Source: Eurosta solidaginis (taxonomy: Eukaryota > Arthropoda > Insecta > Diptera > Tephritidae). Taken from it: a stretch of DNA of 64,000 bases. The notes under the pieces are model-generated. The model did no database searches. It was not told the DNA's origin and saw nothing but the letters and a program-made list of their open reading frames with translations. The translations under genes were made by a program, and so were the position numbers. Location of the stretch: assembly GCF_040869045.1 (NCBI RefSeq), contig NC_090319.1:306702998-306766997 (forward strand), in the 5' to 3' direction. Shown here in pieces: positions 32,346 through 42,460 of the stretch (its first letter is position 1; every line of letters starts with the position of its first letter).

Positions 32346-34019
32346 TATTTCCAAAACACAAAAATCAAAATCTCATATTTGTCTTGGCAAAATAAATTGT
32401 TACGCTTAAAACGTACAGACGTAGATGGGTGAGTTGGGCAAAAACCAAAAAAGCAAATTTTTCACCAACGAAAATTTCACACAGCAATATTTAAATGAAA
32501 GTTTACAATGATTAGGATTTTTTTTTTTATTACTTGTATTTCCAAACAATGAAAATTTTACAAACTTGTGGTTTTGTGAAAGTTTACAATTATTAGAAGT
32601 TTTTATTTATAAATTGTATTTACAATCAACGGAATTGAATTTTGCATATTTTTGAAGTTGTGATTAGAACAGTTGAAATTGCCGAATGGTAGAAAGTAGA
32701 AAAAGGAAATTTATTTGACCGAATGTATTAAATTTAATTTTAAGTTTGGTTTTGCCCCACTGTGGCCCATATTATTTTGAAATAAATTGAAAATTTTTGT
32801 AAATGTATTTGTTTTTTGCTTTTTTTCATAATTTTGTAACGTTTTAAAAATTTTTCTTGGACAATAGTAATAGAAACTACATAGCTACAAATAGATAATG
32901 TTACAGTGTGATACGCAGAATAAAGATTTCAAAACTACAATGTGTTTTAAAGAAGAATGTAGATGAAGAGATTTTTAAAGTTGAAGAGATTTGTAATTGT
33001 CTACATGTAACATGTTGTGCGCACACTGTGCGCCATACCCATATTTAAACTGCCGAATGTTCTGACTGTTGAATAATAACCTCCTCTGCTGCCACTCTGC
33101 CCTTAATTTGCCTCTGCTGGCGTACTGCTGCTGCTGATAGTCGCTGCTGCGCCGCTCATGGCTTGCATATAAAGATGTTGCTGTTGGTTTTCGGCGTTAT
33201 GTATTTGCATAGCATTTATGTATTTATATAGCTGTAGTTTTAAGCGTTATGTATTTTTATAGCTGTAGTTTTAAGCGTTATGTAATTTTTTAAGGTACAG
33301 TGTTCCTTTTGTAGCTATAGTTTTTCTATTATTTCGTAGATTATTTCGTAGATTATTTCGGTATTTATTAGATTGGTTGGTTATCTCCGTTTTTGTAAAT
33401 ATGTCAAATTTTTAATTTTACCTCCGTTATGTAGTTAAGTCGATTTTCCGTGTTTTAGTAGTATTTGATTATCTCTGTTTTTTAAATCATCTCCGCTTTG
33501 TATTAAATTTGTAGATTATCTCCGTATAAGTTATATTTTTTGCAAGTCCTTTTTATTTAAGGTAGTATTATTTTGCACTACTGTACCACCACCATATGTA
33601 ACGTATGAAACATTTTTTTTTTTTTTAATTTCTAAGTAGAAAAAATTTATTTCATTATTGCTTTTTCAGCATTTAACTTTTTTTTGTAAATTTTGAATTT
33701 TTATAATTTTTTTTTTGTAGTTTTTCCAATTTTTAAACTTTTTTTTGTATGTTTTTTTTGTAATTTTTTGTAATGAAAGAATTTTAAATTGTTACATTTT
33801 ATTTGAACGATTTTTCAAATTTTTAGATTTTTTTTTGAATTTAAATTTTTTGTATTTATTAGACGATTTGAAATTTTTAGAATTTTTGAAGGATTTTAAA
33901 TTTTTCGATTATTGAAACGGCATTTGTTTGCCGTAACTAAATATAAGCCACTTTTTTTGTTTCGCAACTTGTTTTGCGAGTGGCCTCTATTTTACAGCCC
34001 GCCATTTTGCAGCACGGCC

Positions 34020-34030
34020 CACGGTCGCCA
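34020..34030 (-). promoter_or_regulatory. gypsy primer-binding site, arginine tRNA type
   Basis: TGGCGACCGTG on the minus strand begins 10 bases inside the 5' LTR end. It is complementary to a tRNA 3' end reading CACGGTCGCCA, the arginine type used by 412/mdg1-like elements (from family knowledge). Confidence 0.65.
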
Positions 34031-34040
34031 TCTAAACGCT

Positions 34041-34387
34041 TGTTGTCGAGCTCCATTTGGGTATGTTGATACTCACGCAATATCCTGGGGGTGCTTAAAA
34101 CTGCCACACGCTCTTTATAATAAATAAAACAAGTTTATTTGAGTTCAATGCTCAATCGGATACACCAAAGTAAAACTTATATATTTTAGGGTATAAAACT
34201 ACTATTTTGCAGCACAACTCTTAAAAACGTTTTCTCGAAAGTAAGCGCGTATCTATAATGAATTTGCCTTTGCAAATTTTCACTATCCCGTTATCTGCAT
34301 TCCATTGGGAATGGCGGCATTGCCAGCCCACTATCGATATTGCATTCTTTTAATATGCGTTGCCATATCGTTAGTGGTGCCATTATA
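34041..34387 (-). repeat. 5' LTR of the gypsy element
   Basis: 347 bp, starting TGTTGTCGAG and ending GCCATTATA in plus-strand reading. The terminal CA of the left LTR is TA here. Few other differences from the 3' LTR outside the MITE point to a fairly young insertion. Confidence 0.9.
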
Positions 34388-34394
34388 GGAACTA

Positions 34395-34615
34395 TCACAT
34401 TAGGTAAAAGTCTAGTTGAGGGGTCCACTGCTAATACGCGTCAAAAAATATCGAGAGAGGTGCCAAAAGACGTGTATTGATATCGAAAACAATTACCCGA
34501 AGGCGGAAAAGCAAAATTGTATCTGTCCGAAGATATTTGCAGTTGAAGTTGGCGATTTTCATGTGGTTGTTGTAATGTTGGTGTACCCACAAAAAATAAT
34601 ATTGTGACACATAAG
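34395..34615. repeat. MITE-like repeat beside the gypsy element
   Basis: Inverted match to 16320-16545, with end GTAAAAGTCTAGTTGAGGGG and internal CATGTGGTTGTTGT and GTACCCACAAAAAATA. It separates the gypsy element from the continuation of LINE K. Confidence 0.6.
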
Positions 34616-36880
34616 TGTTTTGCTTGGATATAGTTTCGGTCTCTCAAGTCTTATGTCACTTCGAAAATTAAGGCTGACGGCATGACTTTAAGAAAATTTA
34701 AATTTAATTACGGAAGGAACATTTCTTCATTTAGAATTGATGTTTACTCAAAAGATTTTGATAAACTTTTGGACAGCGCATTTTGGCCGCTAGGGGCTTT
34801 TGTTCGCGAATTTGTGCATAAGACTATTGAGATTACTCAAAATGTAGCAAAAATTCCTCCTCAAAGTTCCGATCCAAAAAACTTAATTTAACATCTTGCT
34901 TAAGCATTTACTATCAAAACGTTAGAGGCTTAAATACTAAATTAACTGACTTATATTTGAAAACCATTCACTGTAACTATAATATTATTGCTTTTACCGA
35001 AACATGGCTGAAACCCAATGTTTTAAATTCCGAAATTTTTTGCGGTGAGTATCAGACCTATAGAAATGATCGCTTAAATAGGACCGGAGGTGGTGTCTTG
35101 CTAGCTGTACATTCTTCAATTCCATCTGAAGATGTTAATTTAGCCGAAGTTTATTCCATCGAGTTTAAATGCATCCGAATCTTACTAGGCTGGGGTCATA
35201 TTTACTTAGCCGTTTGCTATATTCCACCGTCTTCTGATCTATCAGTGTATATGCACCATATTTCACTGTTACAATCAGTCAACTCGATGATAAGCCCACG
35301 GACTCAATGATTGTTTTAGGCGACTTTAACCTGCCACATATATCTTGGAATACCGTTGATCACAATATTGTCCCCGTATCATCCAAGATGCACAACAATG
35401 ACTTTTTGGATGGAATTACTGATCTTTGCCTTAATCAGATCAGCTTCCTTCCGAACAAGTATGGAAAATTCTTAGACTTAGCATTTGTTGACGACATATC
35501 TAAATTCTCTATAAATCGGCGTGAACCTCTTGTTTTGCCAGAAGATGTTTCTCTTGAGATAACTTACGAAATCATAAGCAACGAAGTCGGCTGCACTAAC
35601 AAAACACGTGTCTCTACCAGATGCTTTGATTTTTCCAAAACTAATTTCAACAATTTAAATAAAGAGCTTTCTGAGATAACGTGGCCTCGATATAAAGAGG
35701 TTGTAGAGGAAAACGTTTTACATTTTAATAAAACCATTTATACTTAATTTGAAAAACATGTGCCCAAACGCACATGCTCGTACATTGAACCAGTGCAAGC
35801 TTGGTTTACTTAAGATTTAAAAGCTTTAAAAAATAAGAAATCACGTTTATTCAAATTATATAAGAGAACCGGTTTACATTCTCATTATGCACAGGACGCT
35901 ATTTTCCGTCATAAGTATTTTGAACTTAATAAAAAGTGTTATAAAGCTCACATATGTAAAATTAAAAGAAACATTATTTGCCACCCGAAGTCTTTTTATG
36001 ATTTCGTAAATTCTAAACGCAGAACTAACGGGTTTCCTTCTGCCAGCATTTCCAGCGACGATGAAGAGATTGCAAACTTCTTCGCTCAATTTTTTCACCC
36101 TAATTACTCTGCTGTGGTTGATTCATCACCTAAAAATTATCCGTATGAGCTCCATTCTAGTAACTCAATATATGCCCCACATTTGCTGCCTGAAGATGTT
36201 CTACTACATCTAAAGACCCTAAAAGAATCCTTCAAATACGGTCCCGATTTGATCCCAACATGTTTTCTTAAAAAATGTGCGGAATACATTTACCAGCCCC
36301 TTACTGATCTGTTTAACCTCTCTTTAAAAAATGGCATTTTCCCGACGGCTTGGAAGGAATCTTTTCTTATCCCACTCCATAAAAAAGGAAGCAAGTCGTC
36401 TATTGAAAACTTTCGTGGAATAGCAAAGCTCTCCGCTATCCCTAAGCTTTTCGAAGCAATCGTTACTAATCACCTTACATTTTCGATTTCTACATTGATA
36501 GATAGTTCTCAGCATGGCTTTTGTAGAGCCAAATCAACCACAACCAATTTGCTTGAATTTACAACTCACGTCTTTAATGGGTTTGGAAACAATCATCATA
36601 CCGACGTTATATACACTGATTTCAGCAAAGCATTCGACAAAGTACGCCACTCATTACTTGTTTATAAATTCGAATTGCTTGGTTTTCAACCTGGCCTAAC
36701 TCGCTGGATCTCCTCCTATCTTTGCGGTAGAACTCAAAGAGTCATTTTTCGAATATCATCGATGTTCCCTCCGGTGTGCCTCTGGGCAGCCATCTCGGTC
36801 CTATTTTGTTTTTGATCTTTATAAACGATGTTTCCACAACTATAAAATCTTCTAAAATTTCAATGTATGCCGACGACGTA

Positions 36881-39800
36881 AAACTTTTTAAGTTGTTGTT
36901 GTTGTTGTTGTAGCAGTGCTTCGCCCCACCTAACAGACGCGACCGATCACAAACTGTCATCAATATCCTCTAACGGGAGTCCAAGGAAACTTGCTGTTTC
37001 AACAGGGGTGGACCATAGGGAAAGGGGTGTTAGAGGCGTTGGTTCCACATTACAATTAAAGAGATGGTTGGTGTCATGTGGGGACACATTGCAAGCGGGG
37101 CATACATTTTGTATGTCGGGGTTGATTCTGGATATGTAAGAGTTTAACCTGTTACAGTATCCAGAACGAAGTTGAGCCAGAGTGACACGCGTTTCCCTGG
37201 GGAGTATGCGTTCCTCTTCCGCAAGTTTTGGATACTTTACTTTGAGTACTGGGTTCACCGGGCAATTCCCGGCATAAAGGTCCGACGCCTGTATGTGGAG
37301 TACACCAAGGACCTGCTTGTGTTTTTTCGCTTCATACGGCTGTGTTCTCAGATGCCGTATTTCCTCAAAATGCTTACGGAGATGACTCCTTAAGCCCCTA
37401 GGCGGTGCTGGCTCGTCAATCAGATGTCTGTTGGGATGCCCAGGTTTCTGGGTATTCAACAGGAACTGTTTGGTCAGCATCTCGTTTCTTTCCCTGATGG
37501 GGAGTATTCTCGCCTCATTATGTAGATGGTGTTCTGGGGACATAAGAAGACAGCCCGTTGCAATTCTGAGAGCAGTATTTTGGCAGGCCTGTAGCTTCTT
37601 CCAGTGGGTAATTTTTAGGCTTGGCGACCATATGGGTGACGCGTAGCACGTAATCGGCTGGCTAATTGCTTTGTATGTAGTCATGAGCGTTTCTTTATCT
37701 TTTCCCCAGGTACTGCCAGCAAGGGATTTGAGGATTTTGTTACGGCTCTGAATTCTCGGAACAATTGCGGCTGCGTGCTCACCAAAATGTAGATCCTGAT
37801 CAAACGTCACACCCAAGATTTTGGGGTGTAGGACAGTCGGTAGCGTAGAGCCATCGACGTGGATGTTCAAAATGGTCGACATTTGGGACGTCCATGTTGT
37901 AAATAAGGTCGCGGAAGATTTAGTCGGTGATAATGCCAGGTTTCGCGAGGCGAAAAAACTGGAGAGATCAGGGAGGTAGCCGTTTATTTTATTGCATAGC
38001 TCATCGATCTGTGGGCCTGGGCCTGTGGCCATTACTGTGCAGTCATCGGCGTAGGAAACGATTGTGACTCCTTCCGGTGGTGAAGGTAGTTTAGATATGT
38101 AGAAATTAAACAAAAGTGGGGATAGGACACCACCCTGTGGCACCCCTTGTTTAATTCTCCTTGGCTTTGATGTTTCGTTTCTAAATAGCACCGATGCCTG
38201 CCGACCACCCAGATAATTTGCGGTCCACCTTTTAAGACATGGGGGAAGGGTAGACCCTTCCAGGTCTTGCAGTAACGAGCCGTGGTTGACCGTATCAAAA
38301 GCTTTTGATAGGTCTAGCGCTACGAGTACTGTTCTATGGTGGGGGTTTTGATTTAAACCGCAATTTATCTGGGTACTAATGGCATTTAGCGCGGAGGTAG
38401 TGCTATGGAGTTTTCTGAAGCCATGCTGATGGGAGGCTAGTTGCAAATTTGCTTGGAAATAAGGGAGCAAAATGGCTTCGAGCGTCTTTGCTACTGGCGA
38501 TAGGAGAGATATCGGACGATACGACTCTCCTATGTTAGCTGGTTTACCAGGCTTTAGTAGCGGGACCACCTTGGCCATTCTCCATTTCTCGGGTATGACA
38601 AAGGTGGAAAGAGACAGGTTGAAGACCTGCGCTAAATATTTGAAACCCTCTTTCCCTAGGCTTTTAAGCATCGGCATGGCTATGCCGTCTGGGCCCACTG
38701 CTTTGGATGGTTTAGCGCGACCAATGGCGTCCTCAACCTCTTTAGCGGTGATGGTGATTGGTGACGCGCTGAATTTGTGTTTATGTGCGTGTCTGTTGGC
38801 CCTCCGTCTAACTTTGTCGACCGTGGAATGCATTATATATTGTCGGCAGAAAGCGCTCGCGCATTTTTTCGCATCCGACAGCACTTTGTCGCCAAAGGCG
38901 ATGGAAACTTTGTCTTTGTGCTTAGTCGGATTCGATAGGGACTTTACGGTGGACCAAAGTTTACCCACACCGGTAGAGAGGTTACAACCTCTTAGGTGCT
39001 CCTCCCATTTCGCCCGCTTGTGTTCATCCACAAGCAATCTGATGCGTTGGTTTATATCCCTTATTTGGGGGTCGCCTGGATCAAGCTGCCTTATAAGGTC
39101 CCGTTCTCTCGCTAAGTTTGCGGCCTCCGCCGGGAAGTGGGGCCGGATTTCGGGAATTCTCCCGGCGGGAATGAAACGTGCCGAGGCGGATTCAATGACC
39201 TTGCGAAAGGCACGCTCCCCTTGGCGGGCATCAGTCGGGATAGGGAGGGCAGCAAAGAGGTTGTCTGTAAAGGATTTATATTCTCCCCACTTTCCTTTTT
39301 TAAAGTTTATGAAAGTGCGTTTTTCGGTGACGATGAAGTCGGCGGTACGCTCGAGCGAAACAAGTATAGGCAGGTGGTCGGATGCCAATGATACCATCGG
39401 CTGCCAGTTGACGCAGTTTACGAGTTCTGCGCTCACGATTGAGATATCTGGCGAACTGTGACAGCTTCCTACCATACGTGTGGGGGCGTCTCCGTTTATT
39501 GTGCAGAACGTCGTTTCTTCTATTTGATCCGCCAACATCTCGCCCCTACTGTCCGCCCGCAAATTTGAATGCCATAGATCATGATGGGCATTGAAGTCGC
39601 CTAAAATAATGCGATTGTTTCCAGTGAGTAAGGCTCTAATATTAGGGTGGTATCCACCGGGGCAACAGGTGGCAGGGGGGATGTAGATGTTGATGATTTC
39701 TAGGTTTGCATCGCCTGACCGGACAGATAGGCCTTGACGTTCTAAGACGTTGTCCCTGCGGTCGATGCCAGGATCAAATATGTGATATTGCACAGAGTGG

Positions 39801-40962
39801 TGTATTATAAACGCGAGGCCGCCTCCATTTCCGCTCTCGCGATCTTTTCTGTGGACATTATACCCAGAGCAGGACTGCAATGCAGATCGTGCTGTGAGTT
39901 TAGTCTCTTGAATCGCAGCAATGCGGATGTTGTGCCGCTTCATGAAATTGACTATCTCCGTAATCTTCCCAGTTAGTCCATTACAGTTTAACTGCAGAAT
40001 TCTGAAGTGCATGAGGGGAGACGTCGCCACTCTGGGGGTAAGTGACGGGTGACTACGCCTGGGTTCAGGAAGGCCAGGACGCAATTGCTGTTGTGGCCCT
40101 GGGACTGGGCGTCCTTGGGCAAGCATTGGGGTACCCAGATGATTTGGGTTTGCGACCTGGCAACATGGCGCGATGAAACCCGCCGAGGGGTTGCCGTCGC
40201 GGAGACCAGAACATCTAGGAAAGTGGCACCACCCGAGGCAGGAGCTGCATTGGGCGGATGTCGCAAACATATATATTCTGTGCTGGCAAACGGTGCAAAC
40301 GGAGGTAGGGACTAAGAGTCTGTTTCCCTGACCTACACGATTGCTGCCGGAAAAGAGGGGGGGAGAAGACGGGGGCAGGGGCTGTTGCTCAGCATTGCTT
40401 CCGACTCTACTACGAAGATTGTAGTTATGAGTGGTAGCAGCTGTTTGAGTTGTTGGCGCCGTAAGGCGCGAGCAGCAGCGGGTACTTGTTGTGGCTTGCT
40501 GAGCAGCGGGGCTGCTGGAAGGTAATGGGGGGGCGCTTAGACGTAGACTACGGGACGCCCTTGGGCGTGAACAGCAAGGAGCCACAAAAAATTTATAAAA
40601 GTTACGTGGACGTCGGGTTTTGGAATCAAGCCCAGAACAACCTGTCCGATGCAACCATCCCTTACACGAGACACACTGAACAGAGTATGACCGTCCTAAA
40701 AAGATTCTTTTCCGGCAGATGCAGCAAAACCATTTCTCAGGACCGAGGTCAGGAGACGGACCCGGATTGGATTCGATACCTTCCCGGAGCAAGAGAATAT
40801 GGAGCAGTCCTGCTGCAAGGAGCTGCTGGGAGGATGACAATTTGTGGGAGGGACGAAACAAATTAAATGGGGTTACACTGAAATGACAGTCCTTGGTCGG
40901 GAAAAATCCCGAGTCGCTCCGGTACATAGAACCGACTGCCTTGGGAAGCGAAACTTTTTAAG
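36881..40962 (-). mobile_element. full-length LINE element L with perfect 12-bp target duplication
   Basis: AAACTTTTTAAG at 36881-36892 and again at 40951-40962 flanks a 4,058-bp insert. The 5' end on the minus strand is CGCTTCCCAAGGCAG, only 23 nt before the ATG. The 3' UTR is about 54 nt and ends GCACTGCTACAACAACAACA. The target is the codon run following YADD in LINE K. The intact ORF and perfect duplication suggest recent insertion. Confidence 0.95.
36947..40927 (-). CDS. LINE L single ORF: 2A-like motif, two PHD-type fingers, endonuclease, reverse transcriptase
   Basis: 1326 residues without a break. Residues about 48-57 are REGIESNPGP, resembling a 2A ribosome-skipping motif (D(V/I)ExNPGP) with Gly for the usual Asp, after a Leu-rich stretch. 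Two C4HC3 PHD-type fingers follow: from WFCCICRKRIF to FVAPCC (about 67-121) and from VCTVCQHRIY to FIAPCC (about 210-260). The AP endonuclease has FRILQLNCNGLTGK, IQETKL, ILGDFNAHHDLW and SDHLPILV, so all key Asn, Glu, Asp and His positions are present. The reverse transcriptase has SYRPISLLSPVAK, QHGFRKLHSTTSAL, VALDLSKAFDTVNH, GVPQGGVLSP and SYADDCTVM. The C-terminus has CPACNVSPHDTNHLFNC (CxxC...H...C). The family is Jockey/LOA-like; the exact clade is not certain. All catalytic boxes are intact, so it may be active. Confidence 0.93.
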   Translation of the reverse strand: MYRSDSGFFPTKDCHFSVTPFNLFRPSHKLSSSQQLLAAGLLHILLLREGIESNPGPSPDLGPEKWFCCICRKRIFLGRSYSVQCVSCKGWLHRTGCSGLDSKTRRPRNFYKFFVAPCCSRPRASRSLRLSAPPLPSSSPAAQQATTSTRCCSRLTAPTTQTAATTHNYNLRSRVGSNAEQQPLPPSSPPLFSGSNRVGQGNRLLVPTSVCTVCQHRIYMFATSAQCSSCLGWCHFPRCSGLRDGNPSAGFIAPCCQVANPNHLGTPMLAQGRPVPGPQQQLRPGLPEPRRSHPSLTPRVATSPLMHFRILQLNCNGLTGKITEIVNFMKRHNIRIAAIQETKLTARSALQSCSGYNVHRKDRESGNGGGLAFIIHHSVQYHIFDPGIDRRDNVLERQGLSVRSGDANLEIINIYIPPATCCPGGYHPNIRALLTGNNRIILGDFNAHHDLWHSNLRADSRGEMLADQIEETTFCTINGDAPTRMVGSCHSSPDISIVSAELVNCVNWQPMVSLASDHLPILVSLERTADFIVTEKRTFINFKKGKWGEYKSFTDNLFAALPIPTDARQGERAFRKVIESASARFIPAGRIPEIRPHFPAEAANLARERDLIRQLDPGDPQIRDINQRIRLLVDEHKRAKWEEHLRGCNLSTGVGKLWSTVKSLSNPTKHKDKVSIAFGDKVLSDAKKCASAFCRQYIMHSTVDKVRRRANRHAHKHKFSASPITITAKEVEDAIGRAKPSKAVGPDGIAMPMLKSLGKEGFKYLAQVFNLSLSTFVIPEKWRMAKVVPLLKPGKPANIGESYRPISLLSPVAKTLEAILLPYFQANLQLASHQHGFRKLHSTTSALNAISTQINCGLNQNPHHRTVLVALDLSKAFDTVNHGSLLQDLEGSTLPPCLKRWTANYLGGRQASVLFRNETSKPRRIKQGVPQGGVLSPLLFNFYISKLPSPPEGVTIVSYADDCTVMATGPGPQIDELCNKINGYLPDLSSFFASRNLALSPTKSSATLFTTWTSQMSTILNIHVDGSTLPTVLHPKILGVTFDQDLHFGEHAAAIVPRIQSRNKILKSLAGSTWGKDKETLMTTYKAISQPITCYASPIWSPSLKITHWKKLQACQNTALRIATGCLLMSPEHHLHNEARILPIRERNEMLTKQFLLNTQKPGHPNRHLIDEPAPPRGLRSHLRKHFEEIRHLRTQPYEAKKHKQVLGVLHIQASDLYAGNCPVNPVLKVKYPKLAEEERILPRETRVTLAQLRSGYCNRLNSYISRINPDIQNVCPACNVSPHDTNHLFNCNVEPTPLTPLSLWSTPVETASFLGLPLEDIDDSL

Positions 40963-41763
40963 TCATACGCGTCGGTTGAAGAACGTTCTGTACTCCAGGC
41001 GGATTTAAATCGTTTAGTTACTTGGTGTAATGCGAATTGTATGCCTCTCAACATAGAAAAATGTAAATCCATGTGTTTTTCACGTGGGAACATACAGCCA
41101 GCTTCCTACACAATTAATGGCCAAACTCTGGAAAGCGTTGATGTTTTTATCGACTTGGGAGTTACAATGAATTGCAAACTTAGTTTCAACCCTCATATTA
41201 ATGCCACAGTCAATAAAGCGAGAGGGGTTTTAGCATTTGTGAAAAGATGGGCAAAAGAGTTTGGTGATCCTTACGTTACAAAAACCCTTTTTACATCATT
41301 GGTGAGGCCGATATTAGAATATGGATCGATAATTTGGAATCCGCGTTATCAAGTTCATGTAGATAAACTAGAATCAATTCAAAAACAGTTTTTACTTTTC
41401 GCCTTGAGAAATCTTCAATGGGACTCTCCGTATAATCTTCCTCCTTACACTAATCGATTAAAACTAATAAATCTTCCTACACTTGCAAGTCGTAGAGAAA
41501 TGCTAGGTGTACTATTTATGGCTAGACTTTTAAATGGATCGATTTCAAGCCCATTTCTTTTGAACGAAGTAAACTTGAATGTTCCATGCCGAGTTTCAAA
41601 GCATTATAAACCTATAATTCTTAAACAATGTAGAAGCAATTTCCAACTACACGAACCTTTTCTATGTTTGTGTGAAGATTATAACTCTCACTCGAGAATA
41701 ATTGATGTTTCGGACTCGCTCTTTGCCATAAAAAAGACGGTTCTATCTTCTCTTAATAATTAA

Positions 41764-42460
41764 AAAATTATATTTACTTTTAGTCTATTGTATTTTGTGA
41801 ATCTATATTTCTCAGCTGATGAGTTTCTCTGTAGCTGAGCGGTTTTAGATCTCGGCGCTTAAGAAGCCACTGCCTCTCAAAGACTCGGTAACAAAAAAAT
41901 TATAAATAACACATAAATAAGAATTAGGATACATACAAAAAAAAAAAAAAAACAGTATGTATGAACTAAAAAAAAACAAAAACAGGATTAGCCTGGTTTC
42001 ATCGGGCCACTTGAGGCAGTGCGCTGCCACAACGTTCGAGAAAAAAAAAAAAACCGGTGTTGGACCCACCCAGGGTAATTTTTTGTTAGCGCGGCCGAAG
42101 GCCGCCAACGCAGAAAGGTGTTCTGCGCAAAAATACTATGGATCACACCCCCGGTTTCGGAGGGACCCGTGGTCATTTTTCGGTTTCTCGTTAATATCTT
42201 TTGAACCAATGAAAATTTTTATTTTCCGCTTTCGGATTATTAATACTGTTGTCAAGCAGTCGACCCCTCAAGTAGACTTTTACATTATCTCAATTTAAGG
42301 TTATTAACTACTAGCATGACTATCTGGAGATCTATTTCATATTCTAGGTCATACAACATTAACGAGTTAATTACGTATTTGATATATTTGCCCTACTATC
42401 AATAGTTTTATAATGTTAAATACTAATTGCCACCTTTATTTTCATTTTTACTTTTTCTAG
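41764..42460. other. end of Hmu intron 3 with repeat pieces
   Basis: 41987-42051 (GATTAGCCTGGTTTCATCGG, GCCACTTGAGG, then a run of A) matches the 3' end of the R1-like LINE near 57650-57715. 42068-42300 is a MITE-like repeat inverted relative to 16015-16265. The stretch ends with the pyrimidine-rich acceptor ACTTTTTCTAG at 42460. Confidence 0.6.

Larger units (their letters stand above)
28301..33608 (-). repeat. 2.65-kb tandem duplication of gypsy gag and leader
   Basis: 28301-30949 is repeated as about 30948-33608 (offset 2647, then 2659 after a 12-bp duplication of GATTATTTCGTA near 33338). The two are nearly identical, including the gag stop. The junction reads ACGTATGACCTCGG, joining the leader end directly to mid-gag with only GA in common. 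The second unit therefore carries a gag cut off after FRNFQSNNRG. Confidence 0.92.
23725..34387 (-). mobile_element. Ty3/gypsy LTR retrotransposon, defective, 10.7 kb
   Basis: The order on the minus strand is: 5' LTR (34041-34387), primer site, leader and gag (present twice), protease, reverse transcriptase/RNase H, integrase, purine tract, 3' LTR (23725-24297). No env-like frame is seen. Features of decay are an in-frame stop in gag, a YVND reverse-transcriptase motif, a ~21 nt foreign insertion, a 2.65-kb internal duplication and a MITE in the 3' LTR. The element sits in Hmu intron 3, antisense to Hmu. Confidence 0.93.
34640..41763 (+). mobile_element. CR1/Jockey-type LINE element K, decayed, interrupted by L
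   Basis: On the plus strand: the end of ORF1 (34682-34891), then ORF2 endonuclease pieces (IYYQNVRGLNTK near 34905, IIAFTETWL, RTGGGVLLAV, MIVLGDFNLPHISWN at 35307) in two frames. The reverse transcriptase follows (36114-36815: GPDLIPTCFLKK, HKKGSKSSIENFRGIAK, SSQHGFCRAKSTTTN, YTDFSKAFDKVRHS), then a frameshift into GVPLGSHLGPILFLIFINDV and SMYADDVKLFK at 36890. Element L is inserted there, and the frame resumes at 40963 (LNRLVTWCNANCMPLNIEKC) to the stop at 41763, with ILEYGSIIWNPR and LESIQKQFLLFALR. Several frameshifts and stops: not functional. Confidence 0.88.

Noticed and set aside
38472..39461. 329-codon plus-strand frame
   Set aside because: It is the antisense shadow of the reverse transcriptase/endonuclease ORF of LINE L and has no domain of its own.
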